Source: [Mycobacterium] zoologicum (GTDB lineage: Bacteria; Actinomycetota; Actinomycetes; Mycobacteriales; Mycobacteriaceae). From it: 64,000 nt of DNA. This document shows, in pieces, positions 21,622 through 30,996 of the stretch (position 1 is its first letter; every line of letters starts with the position of its first letter). The stretch covers positions 3,986,711 to 4,050,710 of the forward strand of contig NZ_CP083985.1 of the NCBI RefSeq assembly GCF_020172665.1, read 5' to 3'. The position numbers and the translations under genes are program-made. The notes under the pieces are model-generated. The model saw nothing but the letters and a program-made list of their open reading frames with translations. It did not search any database and was not told the DNA's origin.

Positions 21622-22224
21622 TCAGCCCTGATAGACCCGGGGATCCAGGGTGCCGATGTAGGGCAGGTCGCGGTAACGCTCGATGTAGTCCAGGCCGTAG
21701 CCGACCACGAAGTCGTTGGGGATGTCGAAGCCCACGTAGGTGATGTCGACGCCGAGGCCCACCGCCTCGGGCTTGCGCAGCAGCGTGCAGACCCGCAGGG
21801 ACCGGGGCCGGCGGGTGGCCAGGTTGCGCAGCAGCCAGGACAGCGTCAGGCCGGAGTCCACCACGTCCTCGACGATCAGCACGTCACGGTCACTGATATC
21901 GCGGTCCAGGTCCTTGAGGATGCGCACCACTCCCGACGACGAGGTCGACGAGCCGTAGGAGCTGACCGCCATGAACTCGAACTGGGTGGGCAGTGGGATC
22001 GCCCGGGCCAGGTCGGTGACGAACAGCACCGCGCCCTTGAGCACGGTGATCAGCAGTAGGTCGCCGGCATCGTCGAGGTCGCGCCCCTCGGCATAGTCAG
22101 CGGCGATCTGCGCACCGAGTTCGGCGGTCCGAGCCCGGATCTGCTCCTCGGTCAGCAGCACCGATTTGATGTCCCCCGCGTACGACGCGGGCGTCTCCCC
22201 CGGCGAGATCGCAGCCACCAGCAC
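21622..22224 (-). CDS. hpt: Hypoxanthine-guanine phosphoribosyltransferase
   Basis: The enzyme, about 200 residues, salvages hypoxanthine and guanine using PRPP. The PRPP-binding motif [13 protein letters not shown] is near residue 115-127, and [14 protein letters not shown] marks the family N-terminus. The start is uncertain: GTG 22224 is used, GTG 22218 is equally good, and an upstream TTG gives an unlikely extension. It follows tilS on the same strand with a gap of about 115 bp, the order seen widely in actinobacteria. Confidence 0.95.
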   Translation of the reverse strand: MLVAAISPGETPASYAGDIKSVLLTEEQIRARTAELGAQIAADYAEGRDLDDAGDLLLITVLKGAVLFVTDLARAIPLPTQFEFMAVSSYGSSTSSSGVVRILKDLDRDISDRDVLIVEDVVDSGLTLSWLLRNLATRRPRSLRVCTLLRKPEAVGLGVDITYVGFDIPNDFVVGYGLDYIERYRDLPYIGTLDPRVYQG

Positions 22225-22339
22225 AGCGTGCCATGCGCGACGGCCGACAACCAACTCCCACCGGCGGTCAGCAAGCCTCGACGCAGGAGAGGCGAAGCTG
22301 GACCGCCGAATCAACCCACCGCAAAATCACGTCCGATGC

Positions 22340-23296
22340 TCAGACGGGCTCCCGGCGCAGCCGCAGCAGGCCCGCGGATCGCTCGGCGAACAGCCGCTGG
22401 CCGCGCAGATCCGATCCGATCGCCACCCCGCCCTGCCCGGTCCAGGCGGTGACCAGCCGGTCCACCGCGCGGATCTGCAGGTCGGTCAGCCCCCGGCCGC
22501 CCCCGGCCAGCAGCCAGCGCCGGATCGCCGCCCGCCGCACCGGCCCGGGCAGCGCCGCCAGGGTGGCCGTGTCCGGGTCGACCGTGGCGTCGGGCAGGGC
22601 CTGATCGGCCAGCGCGTCGATCAGTTCGGTGTTCTCCCGCAACGCGGTCGCGGTGCGGGCCAGCGCCTGGGTCACCCCACCGCCGAGCACGTCCTCCAGC
22701 AGCGGCAGCACCTCGGCGCGCAGTCGCACCCGGGTGAAGCGCGGATCGTGGTTGTGCGGGTCGCGCCACGGCGTCACACCCAGCTCCGCACAGGCGGCGA
22801 CGGTCAGCTCGCGTCGTACCCCCAGCAGCGGCCGGCACCACGGCGGGTCGCAGTCGCGCATCCCGGCCATCGATCGCGGACCCGAGCCGCGGCCCAGCCC
22901 GAGCAGCACCGTCTCGGCCTGATCGTCGAGGGTGTGGCCGAGCAGCACCGGGCGCTGGCCGCGGGCGGCGGCCAGGGCGGCGTAGCGTGCGGTGCGGGCC
23001 GCCGCCTCCGGGCCGCCCACACTCCCGACCTGTACCGGAATAACCTGTGCGTCAACGCATCCCAGATCCAGCGCCTGCCGGCGGGCGTTCTCGGCCACCT
23101 GCGCCGAGCCGGCCTGCAGACCGTGGTCGACGATCAGCGCCGTGGTCGGCCGCATTCCGGCCGCCACGGCGGTCAGCGCCAGCGAGTCCGGCCCGCCGGA
23201 GAGCGCCACCGTCCACGGCAGCGCCTCGGGCAACTGCTGCTGCGCGAACGCCAGCAGCGCGGCACGCAGCGCGGCTACAGCACCCGGTCGATCCAC
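22340..23296 (-). CDS. tilS: tRNA(Ile)-lysidine synthase
   Basis: The 318-residue N-type ATP pyrophosphatase converts C34 of tRNA-Ile(CAU) to lysidine. The PP-loop is SGGPDSLALTA near residue 33-43, followed by LIVDHGLQ, GHTLDDQAETVLL and RRPLLGVRR-like blocks; the basic C-terminal domain closes with LRREPV. The start GTG 23296 is chosen to match the family and overlaps the end of the upstream zincin gene by 22 nt. Confidence 0.95.
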   Translation of the reverse strand: MDRPGAVAALRAALLAFAQQQLPEALPWTVALSGGPDSLALTAVAAGMRPTTALIVDHGLQAGSAQVAENARRQALDLGCVDAQVIPVQVGSVGGPEAAARTARYAALAAARGQRPVLLGHTLDDQAETVLLGLGRGSGPRSMAGMRDCDPPWCRPLLGVRRELTVAACAELGVTPWRDPHNHDPRFTRVRLRAEVLPLLEDVLGGGVTQALARTATALRENTELIDALADQALPDATVDPDTATLAALPGPVRRAAIRRWLLAGGGRGLTDLQIRAVDRLVTAWTGQGGVAIGSDLRGQRLFAERSAGLLRLRREPV

Positions 23297-24312
23297 CGCT
23301 GCGGCTCTTCGATCTCGGCGGGCAGGGGCAGTGTCTGCGGGCCCGTCCACACCGCGTTGAACCGGTCCATCCCGACCCGGCCGACGACGGCGTCGACGAA
23401 GGCCTTACCGCGGGTGTACTGGCTGAGTTTCGCGTCCAGCCCAAGCAGTGCCCGCAGCAACCGCTGCAGCGGCGGCTGACTGCGCGCACGGCGCTGTTCG
23501 AACCGTTCGCGGATGGTGGCCACCGACGGCACCGCGGCGGGCCCGACGGCGTCCATCACGTGGTCGGCGTGGCCCTCCAACAGGGTCCCCAGGGTGAGCA
23601 ACTGGTCCAGCGCGGTGCGTTGCGGCTCGGACTGCACCGCACGCACCAGGCCCATGATTCCCGACGGTCCGGAATCCCCCTGGCCTCCCCGCAGATACTC
23701 GGCCAGCCGGCTCACCATCTGGGTGACGTCCGGGCCGCTGTCGTTGGTCAACACCGCCAGCGTGTCCGACATGTAGCCGGCCAGCCACGGATTGACGCTG
23801 AACTGCACCCGATGGGTGACCTCGTGCAGGCACACCCACAGCCGGAAGTCGGCCGGTGTGACCCGCAGCTGTCGTTCGACGGCGACCACGTTGGGGAAGA
23901 CCAGCAGCAGCTGGCCCGCCCCGCCGGTGGTATCGACACAGAACGGGTCGTACTGGCCGAGGATGCCCGAGGAGACGAACGCCAGCACCGCCCCGGTCTG
24001 CGCCCCGGCCAGGTGCCCGCTGACGAACCCGCTGGGCCGGTCGGTGCCACCGGTCATGACGCGCATCGACTCGGCGGCCGCGGCGATCCACTGGGGCCGG
24101 TCGATGACCCGGGCCTCGGGTACCGGGCCGTCAGCGCCCAGTCCTGTCGTCTCCCGCACCAGCGGCTCGGCGGCGCGGGCACACCGGTACAACTCGTCGA
24201 TCACCTGGCCTCGGGTGTAGTCGGTCATCGGCGGGGCGGGGCGCGCCAGCCAGCCACCGACCGTCGCGGCGAATCCCCAGTCCACCGCCCGCCCGACGTC
24301 GAGGTCGCTCAT
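23275..24312 (-). CDS. Zincin-like metallopeptidase, DUF2342 family (Rv3626c type)
   Basis: The 345-residue protein carries HEVTH at 163-167 inside WVCLHEVTHRVQF, the zinc-binding motif of the DUF2342 metalloprotease-like family, and has no signal peptide, so it is probably cytosolic. The start ATG 24312 overlaps the dacB stop as ATGA. It overlaps tilS at the other end, placing dacB-zincin-tilS-hpt in one operon. Substrate unknown. Confidence 0.9.
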   Translation of the reverse strand: MSDLDVGRAVDWGFAATVGGWLARPAPPMTDYTRGQVIDELYRCARAAEPLVRETTGLGADGPVPEARVIDRPQWIAAAAESMRVMTGGTDRPSGFVSGHLAGAQTGAVLAFVSSGILGQYDPFCVDTTGGAGQLLLVFPNVVAVERQLRVTPADFRLWVCLHEVTHRVQFSVNPWLAGYMSDTLAVLTNDSGPDVTQMVSRLAEYLRGGQGDSGPSGIMGLVRAVQSEPQRTALDQLLTLGTLLEGHADHVMDAVGPAAVPSVATIRERFEQRRARSQPPLQRLLRALLGLDAKLSQYTRGKAFVDAVVGRVGMDRFNAVWTGPQTLPLPAEIEEPQRWIDRVL

Positions 24313-25685
24313 GTGCAGCCGCAGGTCCGCAGCACCGCGGCCACCGAGTCGATCGCCGTTCGCCCGGTGGGCCCGGCGTCGTTGGCGATGAACGCGAACG
24401 TCAGCACCCGCTGGTCCCGGTCGGTGACGACGCCGGCCAGCGCGTTGGTGTGGGTCAGCGAGCCGGTCTTGGCACGCAGCCAGCCGGCCGCACCCCGGCC
24501 GGTCTTCGGGTTGAGGAAGCGCTCGGACAGCGTCCCGCTGCCCCCGGCCACCGGCAACATGTCCAGTAGCGGCCGCAGTTGCGGGTTGTCGGGTCCGGCC
24601 GCCGCCTGCACCACCGCTTCGAGCGTCCTGGCCGTCAGCCGGTCATCCTCGGACAGGCCGCTGGAGTCCATCAGGGTGGTCCCGCTCAGCGAGATGTGCT
24701 CGGTGGCCAGCCGATTGGTGATCGCGTCCACCGCGCCGGCGAAGGACCGCGGACGGCCCATCGCCGCGGCCACCTCCCGGGCGATGCATTCGGCCATCAC
24801 GTTGTCGGAGGCGTTCATCATCTCGCCCAGTCGCACCCCCAGCGGCGCCGAGGAGACCGAGCCCAGTTCGCGGCCGGTCACCGAGGCGGTCGCGATGGTG
24901 ACGTTCTCGGCGTCGACCCCCAGTTCCGCCGCCAGCGCCCGCCCGGCGTCCAGCGCCGGTGTCAGTGACCGGCGGGATTCGGGCGTGGTCGGCTGGATGC
25001 GGCCGCCGTCGACCATCACCGCCTCGATCGGGGCGATGTCGCCACCCTCGATGTCCAGCGGGTCCCAGCCGGGCGCCAGGCTCGGCCCGCTGAAAGCCGA
25101 CACGTCGACCTGGATCTCGGTGGGCGTCACCCCGCTGCGCCGGACCTGGTCGGCCAGGTCGCCGATCCGGGCGGCGTCGCGGTACCAGGTGTCCTGTCCG
25201 ACTTCGGCGCTCGACAACGTGGGGTCGCCGCCGCCGACCAGCACCACCACCCCCGGCTGGTCGCCGGAGATCACCTTGGTGGCCACCCGCGTGCTCGGGT
25301 CCAGCGCCAGCAGCGCGGCGGCCGCGGTGAGCACCTTGTTCGTGGACGCCGGTTGCATCGGTGAGTCTTCCTGCTGGGTCCACAGCGTCTTGCCGGTCAG
25401 CGCATCGGTGATCCGGCCGGTGAGCTTGCCCAGATTCGGGTCGGCCAGCGCGCCGGCCATCGCGGCCGCCAGCGCACTGACCTGCGGGATCGGTGCGTCG
25501 TCGGGTACCGGGATCACTCCGGGGTTGGCAGTCGCCACCGGTGCCGGCGGCACCGCGCGCCTACCGGCATCCGCGCTGTCCGGGAGCACAACCGCCGCCA
25601 CCACCACGGCCGCGGCGGCCAGCGCCAGGACGCCGGCCGCAATGCCCAGATGAGTGCCGCTTTGTCGCCACCGATCGGGTCGCAT
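24309..25685 (-). CDS. dacB: D-alanyl-D-alanine carboxypeptidase/endopeptidase, PBP4 (DacB) type
   Basis: The 458-residue penicillin-binding protein trims peptidoglycan stems outside the cell. The start is ATG 25685. A hydrophobic segment at about 13-34 is a signal anchor. The SxxK box is Ser114-Lys117 (STNK), SDN lies in MNASDNVMAE near residue 300, and the KTG box is in LRAKTGSLTH. The long insert between SxxK and SDN is typical of the S13 family. It is the Rv3627c orthologue, divergent from ppa across 78 bp. Confidence 0.95.
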   Translation of the reverse strand: MRPDRWRQSGTHLGIAAGVLALAAAAVVVAAVVLPDSADAGRRAVPPAPVATANPGVIPVPDDAPIPQVSALAAAMAGALADPNLGKLTGRITDALTGKTLWTQQEDSPMQPASTNKVLTAAAALLALDPSTRVATKVISGDQPGVVVLVGGGDPTLSSAEVGQDTWYRDAARIGDLADQVRRSGVTPTEIQVDVSAFSGPSLAPGWDPLDIEGGDIAPIEAVMVDGGRIQPTTPESRRSLTPALDAGRALAAELGVDAENVTIATASVTGRELGSVSSAPLGVRLGEMMNASDNVMAECIAREVAAAMGRPRSFAGAVDAITNRLATEHISLSGTTLMDSSGLSEDDRLTARTLEAVVQAAAGPDNPQLRPLLDMLPVAGGSGTLSERFLNPKTGRGAAGWLRAKTGSLTHTNALAGVVTDRDQRVLTFAFIANDAGPTGRTAIDSVAAVLRTCGCT

Positions 25686-25751
25686 GTCTCTCCTGACTGT
25701 CGGGGCCAATTGTGCCGGACGGGCGGGGTCCGGGCGCTGATCCGGCCCGCT

Positions 25752-25757
25752 TAGACT
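25752..25757 (+). promoter_or_regulatory. -10 box for leaderless ppa transcript
   Basis: TAGACT ends 6 nt before GTG 25764, so the predicted transcription start falls on the start codon itself. This supports a leaderless mRNA and decides between GTG 25758 and GTG 25764. The box is seen in the sequence; leaderless use is inferred from how common it is in mycobacteria. Confidence 0.5.
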
Positions 25758-25763
25758 GTGCGC

Positions 25764-26252
25764 GTGCAATTCGACGTGACCATCGAAATCCCCAAGGGCC
25801 AGCGCAACAAGTACGAGATCGACCACGCCACCGGCAGGGTCAAGCTCGACCGGTACCTGTACACGCCGATGGGCTACCCCGCCGACTACGGCTTCATCGA
25901 GGACACCCTCGGTGAGGACGGCGACCCGCTGGACGCGATGGTGCTGCTGCCGCAGTCGGTGTTCCCCGGTGTGCTGGTGGAGGCGCGGCCGGTCGGGATG
26001 TTCCAGATGACCGACGAGGCCGGCGGCGACGCGAAGGTGCTGTGTGTGCCGGCCGGCGATCACCGCTGGGACCACATCCAGGACATCGGTGACGTGCCCG
26101 CCTATGAGCTGGACGCGATCAAACACTTCTTCGTGCACTACAAGGACCTGGAGCCCGGCAAGTTCGTGCAGGCCGCCGATTGGGTGGACCGCGCCGCGGC
26201 AGAGGCCGAGATCCAGGCGTCGATCGAGCGGTTCATGACCTCCGGTCACTGA
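25764..26252 (+). CDS. ppa: Inorganic pyrophosphatase
   Basis: The 162-residue soluble family I pyrophosphatase pulls biosynthetic reactions by hydrolysing pyrophosphate. The start GTG 25764 gives the length of M. tuberculosis Ppa and sits at the predicted transcription start. The metal-binding motif [11 protein letters not shown] near residue 52-62 and KYEIDHATG and YPADYGFI blocks are intact. Its end overlaps the convergent TetR gene by 7 nt. Confidence 0.97.
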   Translation: MQFDVTIEIPKGQRNKYEIDHATGRVKLDRYLYTPMGYPADYGFIEDTLGEDGDPLDAMVLLPQSVFPGVLVEARPVGMFQMTDEAGGDAKVLCVPAGDHRWDHIQDIGDVPAYELDAIKHFFVHYKDLEPGKFVQAADWVDRAAAEAEIQASIERFMTSGH

Positions 26253-26932
26253 CCGGCGTCGGACAATATGTCGAGCAGCAGGCCGAGCTGCAGCTCGAAC
26301 AACGCATCCGGCCGCGTCAGGGTGTCGGGGCCGTAGCCGCCGAACACGTCCAGGCTGATCGCGCCGACCAGCGCCGACCACAGCAGGAAGCATTTCGCGA
26401 CGGCGGTGTCGTCGCCGGTGAAGCCGAATTCGGCACGGAGCCGGTCGAAGTCGTCCGACAACACGGTGACGTTGGTCGCGGGCGGGATGTCGCCGGCGGC
26501 GATTCCGTCGGCGACCGCTCCGAAGAACGCCGCGACGACGCGGGTGCCCGGGACGACGGTCTGTTCGGCGGGCGCGTGGTAGCCCGGGACCGGGCTGCCG
26601 TACAGCAGCGCCCAACCGGCCGGATGTGCGATCGCCCAATCCCGCACCGCATGGGCGATGGTCGCGATGTCCGCGCGCCACGTTGCGGGCTGCGCCGCCG
26701 CGCGGGCCGCCTCGGCGGCGTCGGCCAGATCGGTGTAGGCGTCGACCAGCAGCAGGGTGAGTAATTCGTCGCGGCTGGCCACGTACCGATAGACCGCCGA
26801 GGACACCATGCCCATGTCGCGGGCGACGGCCCGCAGCGACAGCCCGGCCGCCCCGTGGCTGAGCAGGTGACGGCGGCCGACCTCGATGATCTGCGCCTCG
26901 ATGCGTTCCCGGGTCTCCTGCCGTTTGCCCAT
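26246..26932 (-). CDS. TetR-family regulator
   Basis: The 228-residue repressor starts at ATG 26932. The N-terminal helix-turn-helix is at about 10-58 ([22 protein letters not shown] across the recognition helices), and the rest is a ligand-binding helical domain of the WHG-type. It is divergent from the Ddn-like gene across 68 bp, so that gene is its likely target. It is co-located tail-to-tail with ppa. The ligand is unknown. Confidence 0.9.
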   Translation of the reverse strand: MGKRQETRERIEAQIIEVGRRHLLSHGAAGLSLRAVARDMGMVSSAVYRYVASRDELLTLLLVDAYTDLADAAEAARAAAQPATWRADIATIAHAVRDWAIAHPAGWALLYGSPVPGYHAPAEQTVVPGTRVVAAFFGAVADGIAAGDIPPATNVTVLSDDFDRLRAEFGFTGDDTAVAKCFLLWSALVGAISLDVFGGYGPDTLTRPDALFELQLGLLLDILSDAGQ

Positions 26933-26954
26933 CGAGCCAGTATCGCAGAATTGT

Positions 26955-26965
26955 GAGCACTGCTC
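26955..26965. promoter_or_regulatory. Candidate TetR operator
   Basis: GAGCA-C-TGCTC is a perfect inverted repeat around one base, lying in the 68-bp intergenic region between the tetR and ddn-like genes, 36 bp before the latter's ATG. The position suits a site repressing both genes. The link is inferred. Confidence 0.35.
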
Positions 26966-27000
26966 TTGTTTTTCTGGATGTGCCGTGCCACGATCTGACC

Positions 27001-27435
27001 ATGGCGCACTACGAGCCGCCGAACACGGCGGAGAAATTGGGCAACGCCCTGATCCGCCGGCTGGCCGAGGCCGGCATCAGCATCGCCGGCACCCGCGCGC
27101 TGACCGTGCGCGGCCGCAAGTCCGGCAAGGACCGCGGTGTCGTGGTCAACCTGCTGACCGTCGACGGTGCCGACTACCTGGTGGCGCCGCGCGGCAACAC
27201 CGAGTGGGTCCGCAACGTCCGCGCCGCCGGGCAGGTCCAGCTGGGACCGCGGTGGCGTCGCCGAGCGGCCCGGGCCGTCGAGCTGCCCGACGACGCCAAG
27301 CCGGAGTTGCTGCGCCGCTATCTACAGAAGTGGCACTGGCAGGTCAAGGGCTACGTGGCGGGGCTTACGCCGGACTCCACCGACGACGAACTGCGCAGCG
27401 CGGCACCGTCGTTCCCGGTCTTCTCACTGCGCTGA
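27001..27435 (+). CDS. Ddn-type deazaflavin (F420)-dependent nitroreductase family protein
   Basis: The 144-residue split-barrel protein has the family blocks LTVRGRKSGKDRGVVVNLL, YLVAPRGNTEWVRNVRAAG and a C-terminal FPVFSLR. The Arg/Lys-rich loop and GNTEWVRN are the F420-binding parts of Ddn, which uses reduced F420 to reduce quinones. The start is ATG 27001. Its end overlaps the convergent terC-like gene by 12 nt. Control by the adjacent TetR protein is likely. Confidence 0.88.
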   Translation: MAHYEPPNTAEKLGNALIRRLAEAGISIAGTRALTVRGRKSGKDRGVVVNLLTVDGADYLVAPRGNTEWVRNVRAAGQVQLGPRWRRRAARAVELPDDAKPELLRRYLQKWHWQVKGYVAGLTPDSTDDELRSAAPSFPVFSLR

Positions 27436-28419
27436 CGGCGCGTCCCGGGTCCGGTAGAGGCTGACCGCGGTGGTCAGGGCCAGCACCCCCACCACCACCG
27501 TCAGGCTGATCGGGGTGGGGATCTCCGGGACATTGACGTTGCGGCCGGAGTTGATGAACCACACGTCGTTGGTGTGTAGGGCGTGCAGCACCATCCGCAC
27601 CCCGATGAATCCCAGGATCACGGCCAGTCCATGGGACAGGTAGACGAATCGGTTCAGCAGCTTGCCCAGGATGAAGTAGAGCTGGCGCAGGCCCATCAGG
27701 GCGAACACCGTTGAGGCGAAGACCAGGTAGGGCTGGCGGGTCAGCCCGTAGATGGCCGGGATGGAGTCCATCGCGAACACCAGGTCGGTGGTGCCCAATG
27801 CCAGAGCCACCAGGAACATCGGTGTGATGGCCCAGGCTCCCGAGGGCTCCCGCACGATGAGCCGAGCGCCCGCCCAACGATCTGTGACGTTGAAATGCGT
27901 GCGGGCGAACCGCACCACGGCGTTGTTGCCCCCGGAACTCTCGCCGCCGGCGTCGGCGACGTCGCCGTGCCGGAGCAGCTTCACCGCGGTGTAGGCCATG
28001 AACGCGCCGAACAGGTAGAATGTCCACGAAAGTCGTTGCGCGGCAATGCCGCCCAATGCGATGAACACCGTACGGAACAACAGCGCCATGACGATCCCGA
28101 CGAACAGCGCCTCCTGGCGATAGCGCCGGGGCACGTTGAAGCTGTTCATGATGATCACGAAGACGAACAGGTTGTCCACCGACAGGCTGTACTCGGTGAG
28201 CCAGCCGGCGAAGAACTGCATGCCGTAGCGCGCGCCGTGAAACCACCACACCCAGACACCGAATGCCACAGCAAGGCTGAGGTAGAACGACAGCCGGGTC
28301 GCGACCTCCCGGATCGACGGCTCGTGCGGCCGGCGGGCCACGATGAAAAGGTCGAATCCGAGGACCGCGGCCAGTCCCCCGACCGTCACCAGCCACTCCA
28401 ACAGCGAGGGGTCCAACAC
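27424..28419 (-). CDS. TerC-family integral membrane protein (Rv3629c type)
   Basis: The 331-residue polytopic protein starts at GTG 28419. The family signatures are SVDNLFVF near residue 79-86 and ALGTTDLVFAMDSIPAI near residue 208-224, whose acidic residues lie in membrane helices. About eight hydrophobic segments are visible. TerC proteins are linked with tellurite resistance and with manganese or other metal export to secreted enzymes; which applies here is unknown. Confidence 0.92.
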   Translation of the reverse strand: MLDPSLLEWLVTVGGLAAVLGFDLFIVARRPHEPSIREVATRLSFYLSLAVAFGVWVWWFHGARYGMQFFAGWLTEYSLSVDNLFVFVIIMNSFNVPRRYRQEALFVGIVMALLFRTVFIALGGIAAQRLSWTFYLFGAFMAYTAVKLLRHGDVADAGGESSGGNNAVVRFARTHFNVTDRWAGARLIVREPSGAWAITPMFLVALALGTTDLVFAMDSIPAIYGLTRQPYLVFASTVFALMGLRQLYFILGKLLNRFVYLSHGLAVILGFIGVRMVLHALHTNDVWFINSGRNVNVPEIPTPISLTVVVGVLALTTAVSLYRTRDAPSAQ

Positions 28420-28473
28420 CGGCCTCCGGTCGTCGAGTTCACTGGGCCGCCCGACGGTACCCTGCGACCCGCT

Positions 28474-28479
28474 TAGTAT
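28474..28479 (+). promoter_or_regulatory. -10 box for the flippase/ppgS operon
   Basis: TAGTAT lies 7 nt before GTG 28487, predicting a start of transcription at or beside the first codon of the downstream gene, that is, a leaderless transcript. It is the only gap upstream of the three-gene run 28487-30804. Confidence 0.45.
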
Positions 28480-28486
28480 TTTCGCC

Positions 28487-29731
28487 GTGGTGACCGATAG
28501 AGGGCTGGCAGGTGGCCCCGTAACCCGGGCCAGTGTCGCCCGGGTCGGTACCGCGACCCTGCTCAGCGCGCTCTGCGGCTACGCGGTGCTCTACCTGGCG
28601 GCCCGCGACCTGGCACCGGCCGGATTCTCGGTGTTCAGCGTGTTCTGGGGAGCATTCGGGCTGGTCACCGGTGCCGCCAACGGGCTGCTGCAGGAGACCA
28701 CCCGGGAAGTCCGCTTCGCCCGCGACGCCGGGACGGGCCTCGAGCCGGCGCACACCCGGCCGCTGTGGGTGGCCGGGCTGGCCGGGGTGGCGGCGGCGGT
28801 GCTGGTGGCCGCCTGTTCGCCACTGTGGAGCGGACACGTGTTCGTCGACGCGCGCTGGCTCTCGGTGGGGTTGCTGTGCTTCGGGCTGGCCAACTTCGCC
28901 GTACACGCCACCCTGCTGGGCATGCTGGCCGGCACCAACCGGTGGACGCAGTACGGGGCACTGATGGTCACCGACGCCGGCACCAGGGTGGCCGTGGCCG
29001 GCGCCGCGTTCGTGATCGGCTGGGGACTGGTCGGCTATCTGTGGGCCACCGTCGCCGGTGCGATGGCCTGGCTGGCGCTGCTGGCCGCATCACCGGCCAC
29101 CCGATCAGCGGCGCGGCTGGTGACCCCGGTGGACACCGCGACGTTCCTGCGCGGCGCCGCACATTCGATCACCGCGGCTGGGGCCAGCGCGATCCTGGTG
29201 ATGGGCTTCCCGGTGCTGCTGCAGGCCACCTACGGCGACCTGGGCGCCGAGGGCGGGGTGGTGATCCTGGCCGTCACCGTGACCCGGGCTCCGCTGCTGG
29301 TGCCGCTGACCGCCATGCAGGGCAACCTGATCGCCCACTTCGTCGACCAGCGCGCGCGGCGGCTGCGGGCCCTGATCACCCCGGCGGTGTCGGTTGCCCT
29401 GGTGGGCGCTGCGGGAGCCGCAGCGGCGGGGCTGCTCGGCCCGTGGCTGCTGCGCACGGTGTTCGGGCCGGACTACCACGCCGATGGGCTGCTGCTGGCC
29501 GCGCTGACCACCGCCGCGACGACGATCGCGCTGCTGACGCTGACCGGTGCGGCCACGGTGGCAGCGGCGCTGCACCGCGCCTACGCGCTGGGCTGGGTGG
29601 GCGCCACGGCCGCCTCGACCCTGCTGTTGCTGCTGCCGCTGGACCTGCCGATGCGGACCGTGGTGGCTCTGCTGTGCGGGCCATTGGTGGGAATCGCCGT
29701 GCACCTGACCGCGTTACGCGCGGCCCCGTAG
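28487..29731 (+). CDS. Polytopic membrane protein, polysaccharide flippase-like (Rv3630 type)
   Basis: The protein is about 414 residues with 11-12 hydrophobic segments from residue 15 to the end and little soluble sequence. The pattern resembles MATE/MOP-type polysaccharide flippases. The start is GTG 28487, beside a predicted leaderless start; GTG 28490 is equivalent. It is followed after 9 nt by ppgS, which makes polyprenyl-phosphate-GalNAc in M. tuberculosis, so it could flip that lipid-linked sugar. The flippase role is inferred from fold and neighbours. Confidence 0.8.
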   Translation: MVTDRGLAGGPVTRASVARVGTATLLSALCGYAVLYLAARDLAPAGFSVFSVFWGAFGLVTGAANGLLQETTREVRFARDAGTGLEPAHTRPLWVAGLAGVAAAVLVAACSPLWSGHVFVDARWLSVGLLCFGLANFAVHATLLGMLAGTNRWTQYGALMVTDAGTRVAVAGAAFVIGWGLVGYLWATVAGAMAWLALLAASPATRSAARLVTPVDTATFLRGAAHSITAAGASAILVMGFPVLLQATYGDLGAEGGVVILAVTVTRAPLLVPLTAMQGNLIAHFVDQRARRLRALITPAVSVALVGAAGAAAAGLLGPWLLRTVFGPDYHADGLLLAALTTAATTIALLTLTGAATVAAALHRAYALGWVGATAASTLLLLLPLDLPMRTVVALLCGPLVGIAVHLTALRAAP

Positions 29732-29740
29732 CGCCTGGGC

Positions 29741-30466
29741 GTGTATTTTTTAGGGATCAATACCAGGTCAAAGAGCCGTTACCCGGACGTCTGGATCATC
29801 GTTCCGGCCTTCGGCGAGGCGGCTGTCATCGGCGAGGTGATCGCCGGTATCCGGTCGGAGTTCGACAACGTCGTCTGCGTGGACGACGGCAGCGCTGATG
29901 ACACCGCCGCGATCGCCCGGCGCGCCGGCGCCTTTGTGGTGCGCCATCCGGTGAACCTCGGCCAGGGGGCAGCGATTCAGACCGGGGTCGAGTTCGCCCG
30001 CCGCCGGCCCGGGGCCCGGCTGTTCGCCACCTTCGACGCCGACGGCCAGCACCGGGTGGCCGACGTGGTGCGGATGGTCGAGCGGCTCGACGACTCGGAT
30101 CTGGATATCGTCATCGGCACGCGTTTCGCCGCCCCCGCGGCCGCCGCGGCCGTGCCACCGCTCAAGCGACTGGTGCTGCGGACCGCGGTCTGGCTCAACC
30201 CACGGATCCGCCGGCTGGGGCTCACCGATGCGCACAACGGACTGCGGGTCTTCAACCGGCGGGTCGCCGACAGTCTCGACCTCACCATGACCGGCATGAG
30301 CCACGCCGGAGAGTTCATCGCGCTGATCGCCGAAAACCATTGGCGGGTGGCCGAAGAACCCATCGAGGTGCTCTACACCGACTACTCCAAGTCGAAGGGG
30401 CAGCCACTGCTCAACGGGGTCAACATCCTGTTCGACGGGATGCTGCGCAAGAGGATGTCACGATGA
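29741..30466 (+). CDS. ppgS: Polyprenyl-phosphate N-acetylgalactosaminyl synthase
   Basis: This 241-residue GT2 glycosyltransferase resembles dolichol-phosphate mannose synthase. It shows VVCVDDGSADDTA near residue 43-55, TFDADGQHR near residue 98 (the DAD metal-binding motif) and GTRF near residue 127. It matches Rv3631, which transfers GalNAc to polyprenyl phosphate for the galactosamine decoration of arabinogalactan. The only usable start after the previous gene is GTG 29741, with no visible ribosome site. The end overlaps the next gene as ATGA. Confidence 0.9.
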   Translation: MYFLGINTRSKSRYPDVWIIVPAFGEAAVIGEVIAGIRSEFDNVVCVDDGSADDTAAIARRAGAFVVRHPVNLGQGAAIQTGVEFARRRPGARLFATFDADGQHRVADVVRMVERLDDSDLDIVIGTRFAAPAAAAAVPPLKRLVLRTAVWLNPRIRRLGLTDAHNGLRVFNRRVADSLDLTMTGMSHAGEFIALIAENHWRVAEEPIEVLYTDYSKSKGQPLLNGVNILFDGMLRKRMSR

Positions 30467-30804
30467 ACTGGATCAAAATACTGCTGATCGCGTCGGTGGT
30501 GTCGCTGCTGATCTACCTGTTGCTCTCGCGGCGTTCCGCGCAGTCCCGCGCCTGGGTGAAGGTCGGCTACCTGGTGTTCGTGGTGGCGGGCATCTACGCG
30601 GTGCTGCGCCCGGATGACACCACGGTGGTGGCGAATTGGGTCGGGGTGCGCCGTGGCACCGACCTGATGCTCTACATCCTGATCATCGCGTTCGCGTTCA
30701 CCACACTGAGCACCTACATGCGTTTTCGCGACCTGGAACTGCGCTACGCCCGATTGGCCAGAGTGGTCGCACTGGCCGACGCGCAACCGCCGGACATCCA
30801 GTAA
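30463..30804 (+). CDS. DUF2304 small membrane protein (Rv3632 type), PpgS partner
   Basis: The 113-residue protein has three membrane helices (about 4-22, 34-50 and 66-86) and a basic amphipathic C-terminus (RFRDLELRYARLARVVAL). It starts at ATG 30463 within the ppgS stop. In M. tuberculosis the equivalent protein enhances PpgS activity, and the 4-nt overlap fits a two-subunit enzyme. Confidence 0.9.
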   Translation: MNWIKILLIASVVSLLIYLLLSRRSAQSRAWVKVGYLVFVVAGIYAVLRPDDTTVVANWVGVRRGTDLMLYILIIAFAFTTLSTYMRFRDLELRYARLARVVALADAQPPDIQ

Positions 30805-30996
30805 TTAGGCGACAATTGGCCGGCCCGTCACAGTCGGTTTGCCGTCTGTCCTGCTGCGGCCGTCACCCTGAAGCTCATGAGGACAACCGAGGTCCTGGCA
30901 GATCCCCTGATCGACGCCGTAGCGGTAATCCTGACAGTGCCGGCCGTCGAGTTGTACGCGCTGCTCTGGCGTGCCGGTGTCATCGAGGTGACGCAT
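30805..30996 (-). CDS. Small cysteine-containing hypothetical protein
   Basis: A 63-codon frame starts at ATG 30996 and ends at TAA, abutting the convergent DUF2304 gene without a gap. The middle reads GRHCQDYRYGVDQGICQDLG followed by CPHE, with Cys21, Cys34 and Cys39 in a C-x12-C-x4-C spacing plus histidines, suggesting a metal site or disulfides. Third codon positions are mostly G or C. No signal peptide, no ribosome site stronger than chance and no recognised family. It fills the only non-coding space between the ppgS operon and the P-type ATPase. Confidence 0.45.
   Translation of the reverse strand: MRHLDDTGTPEQRVQLDGRHCQDYRYGVDQGICQDLGCPHELQGDGRSRTDGKPTVTGRPIVA

Noticed and set aside
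22225..22314. Thirty-residue N-terminal extension of Hpt
   Set aside because: It starts at TTG, matches no Hpt N-terminus and has no ribosome site.
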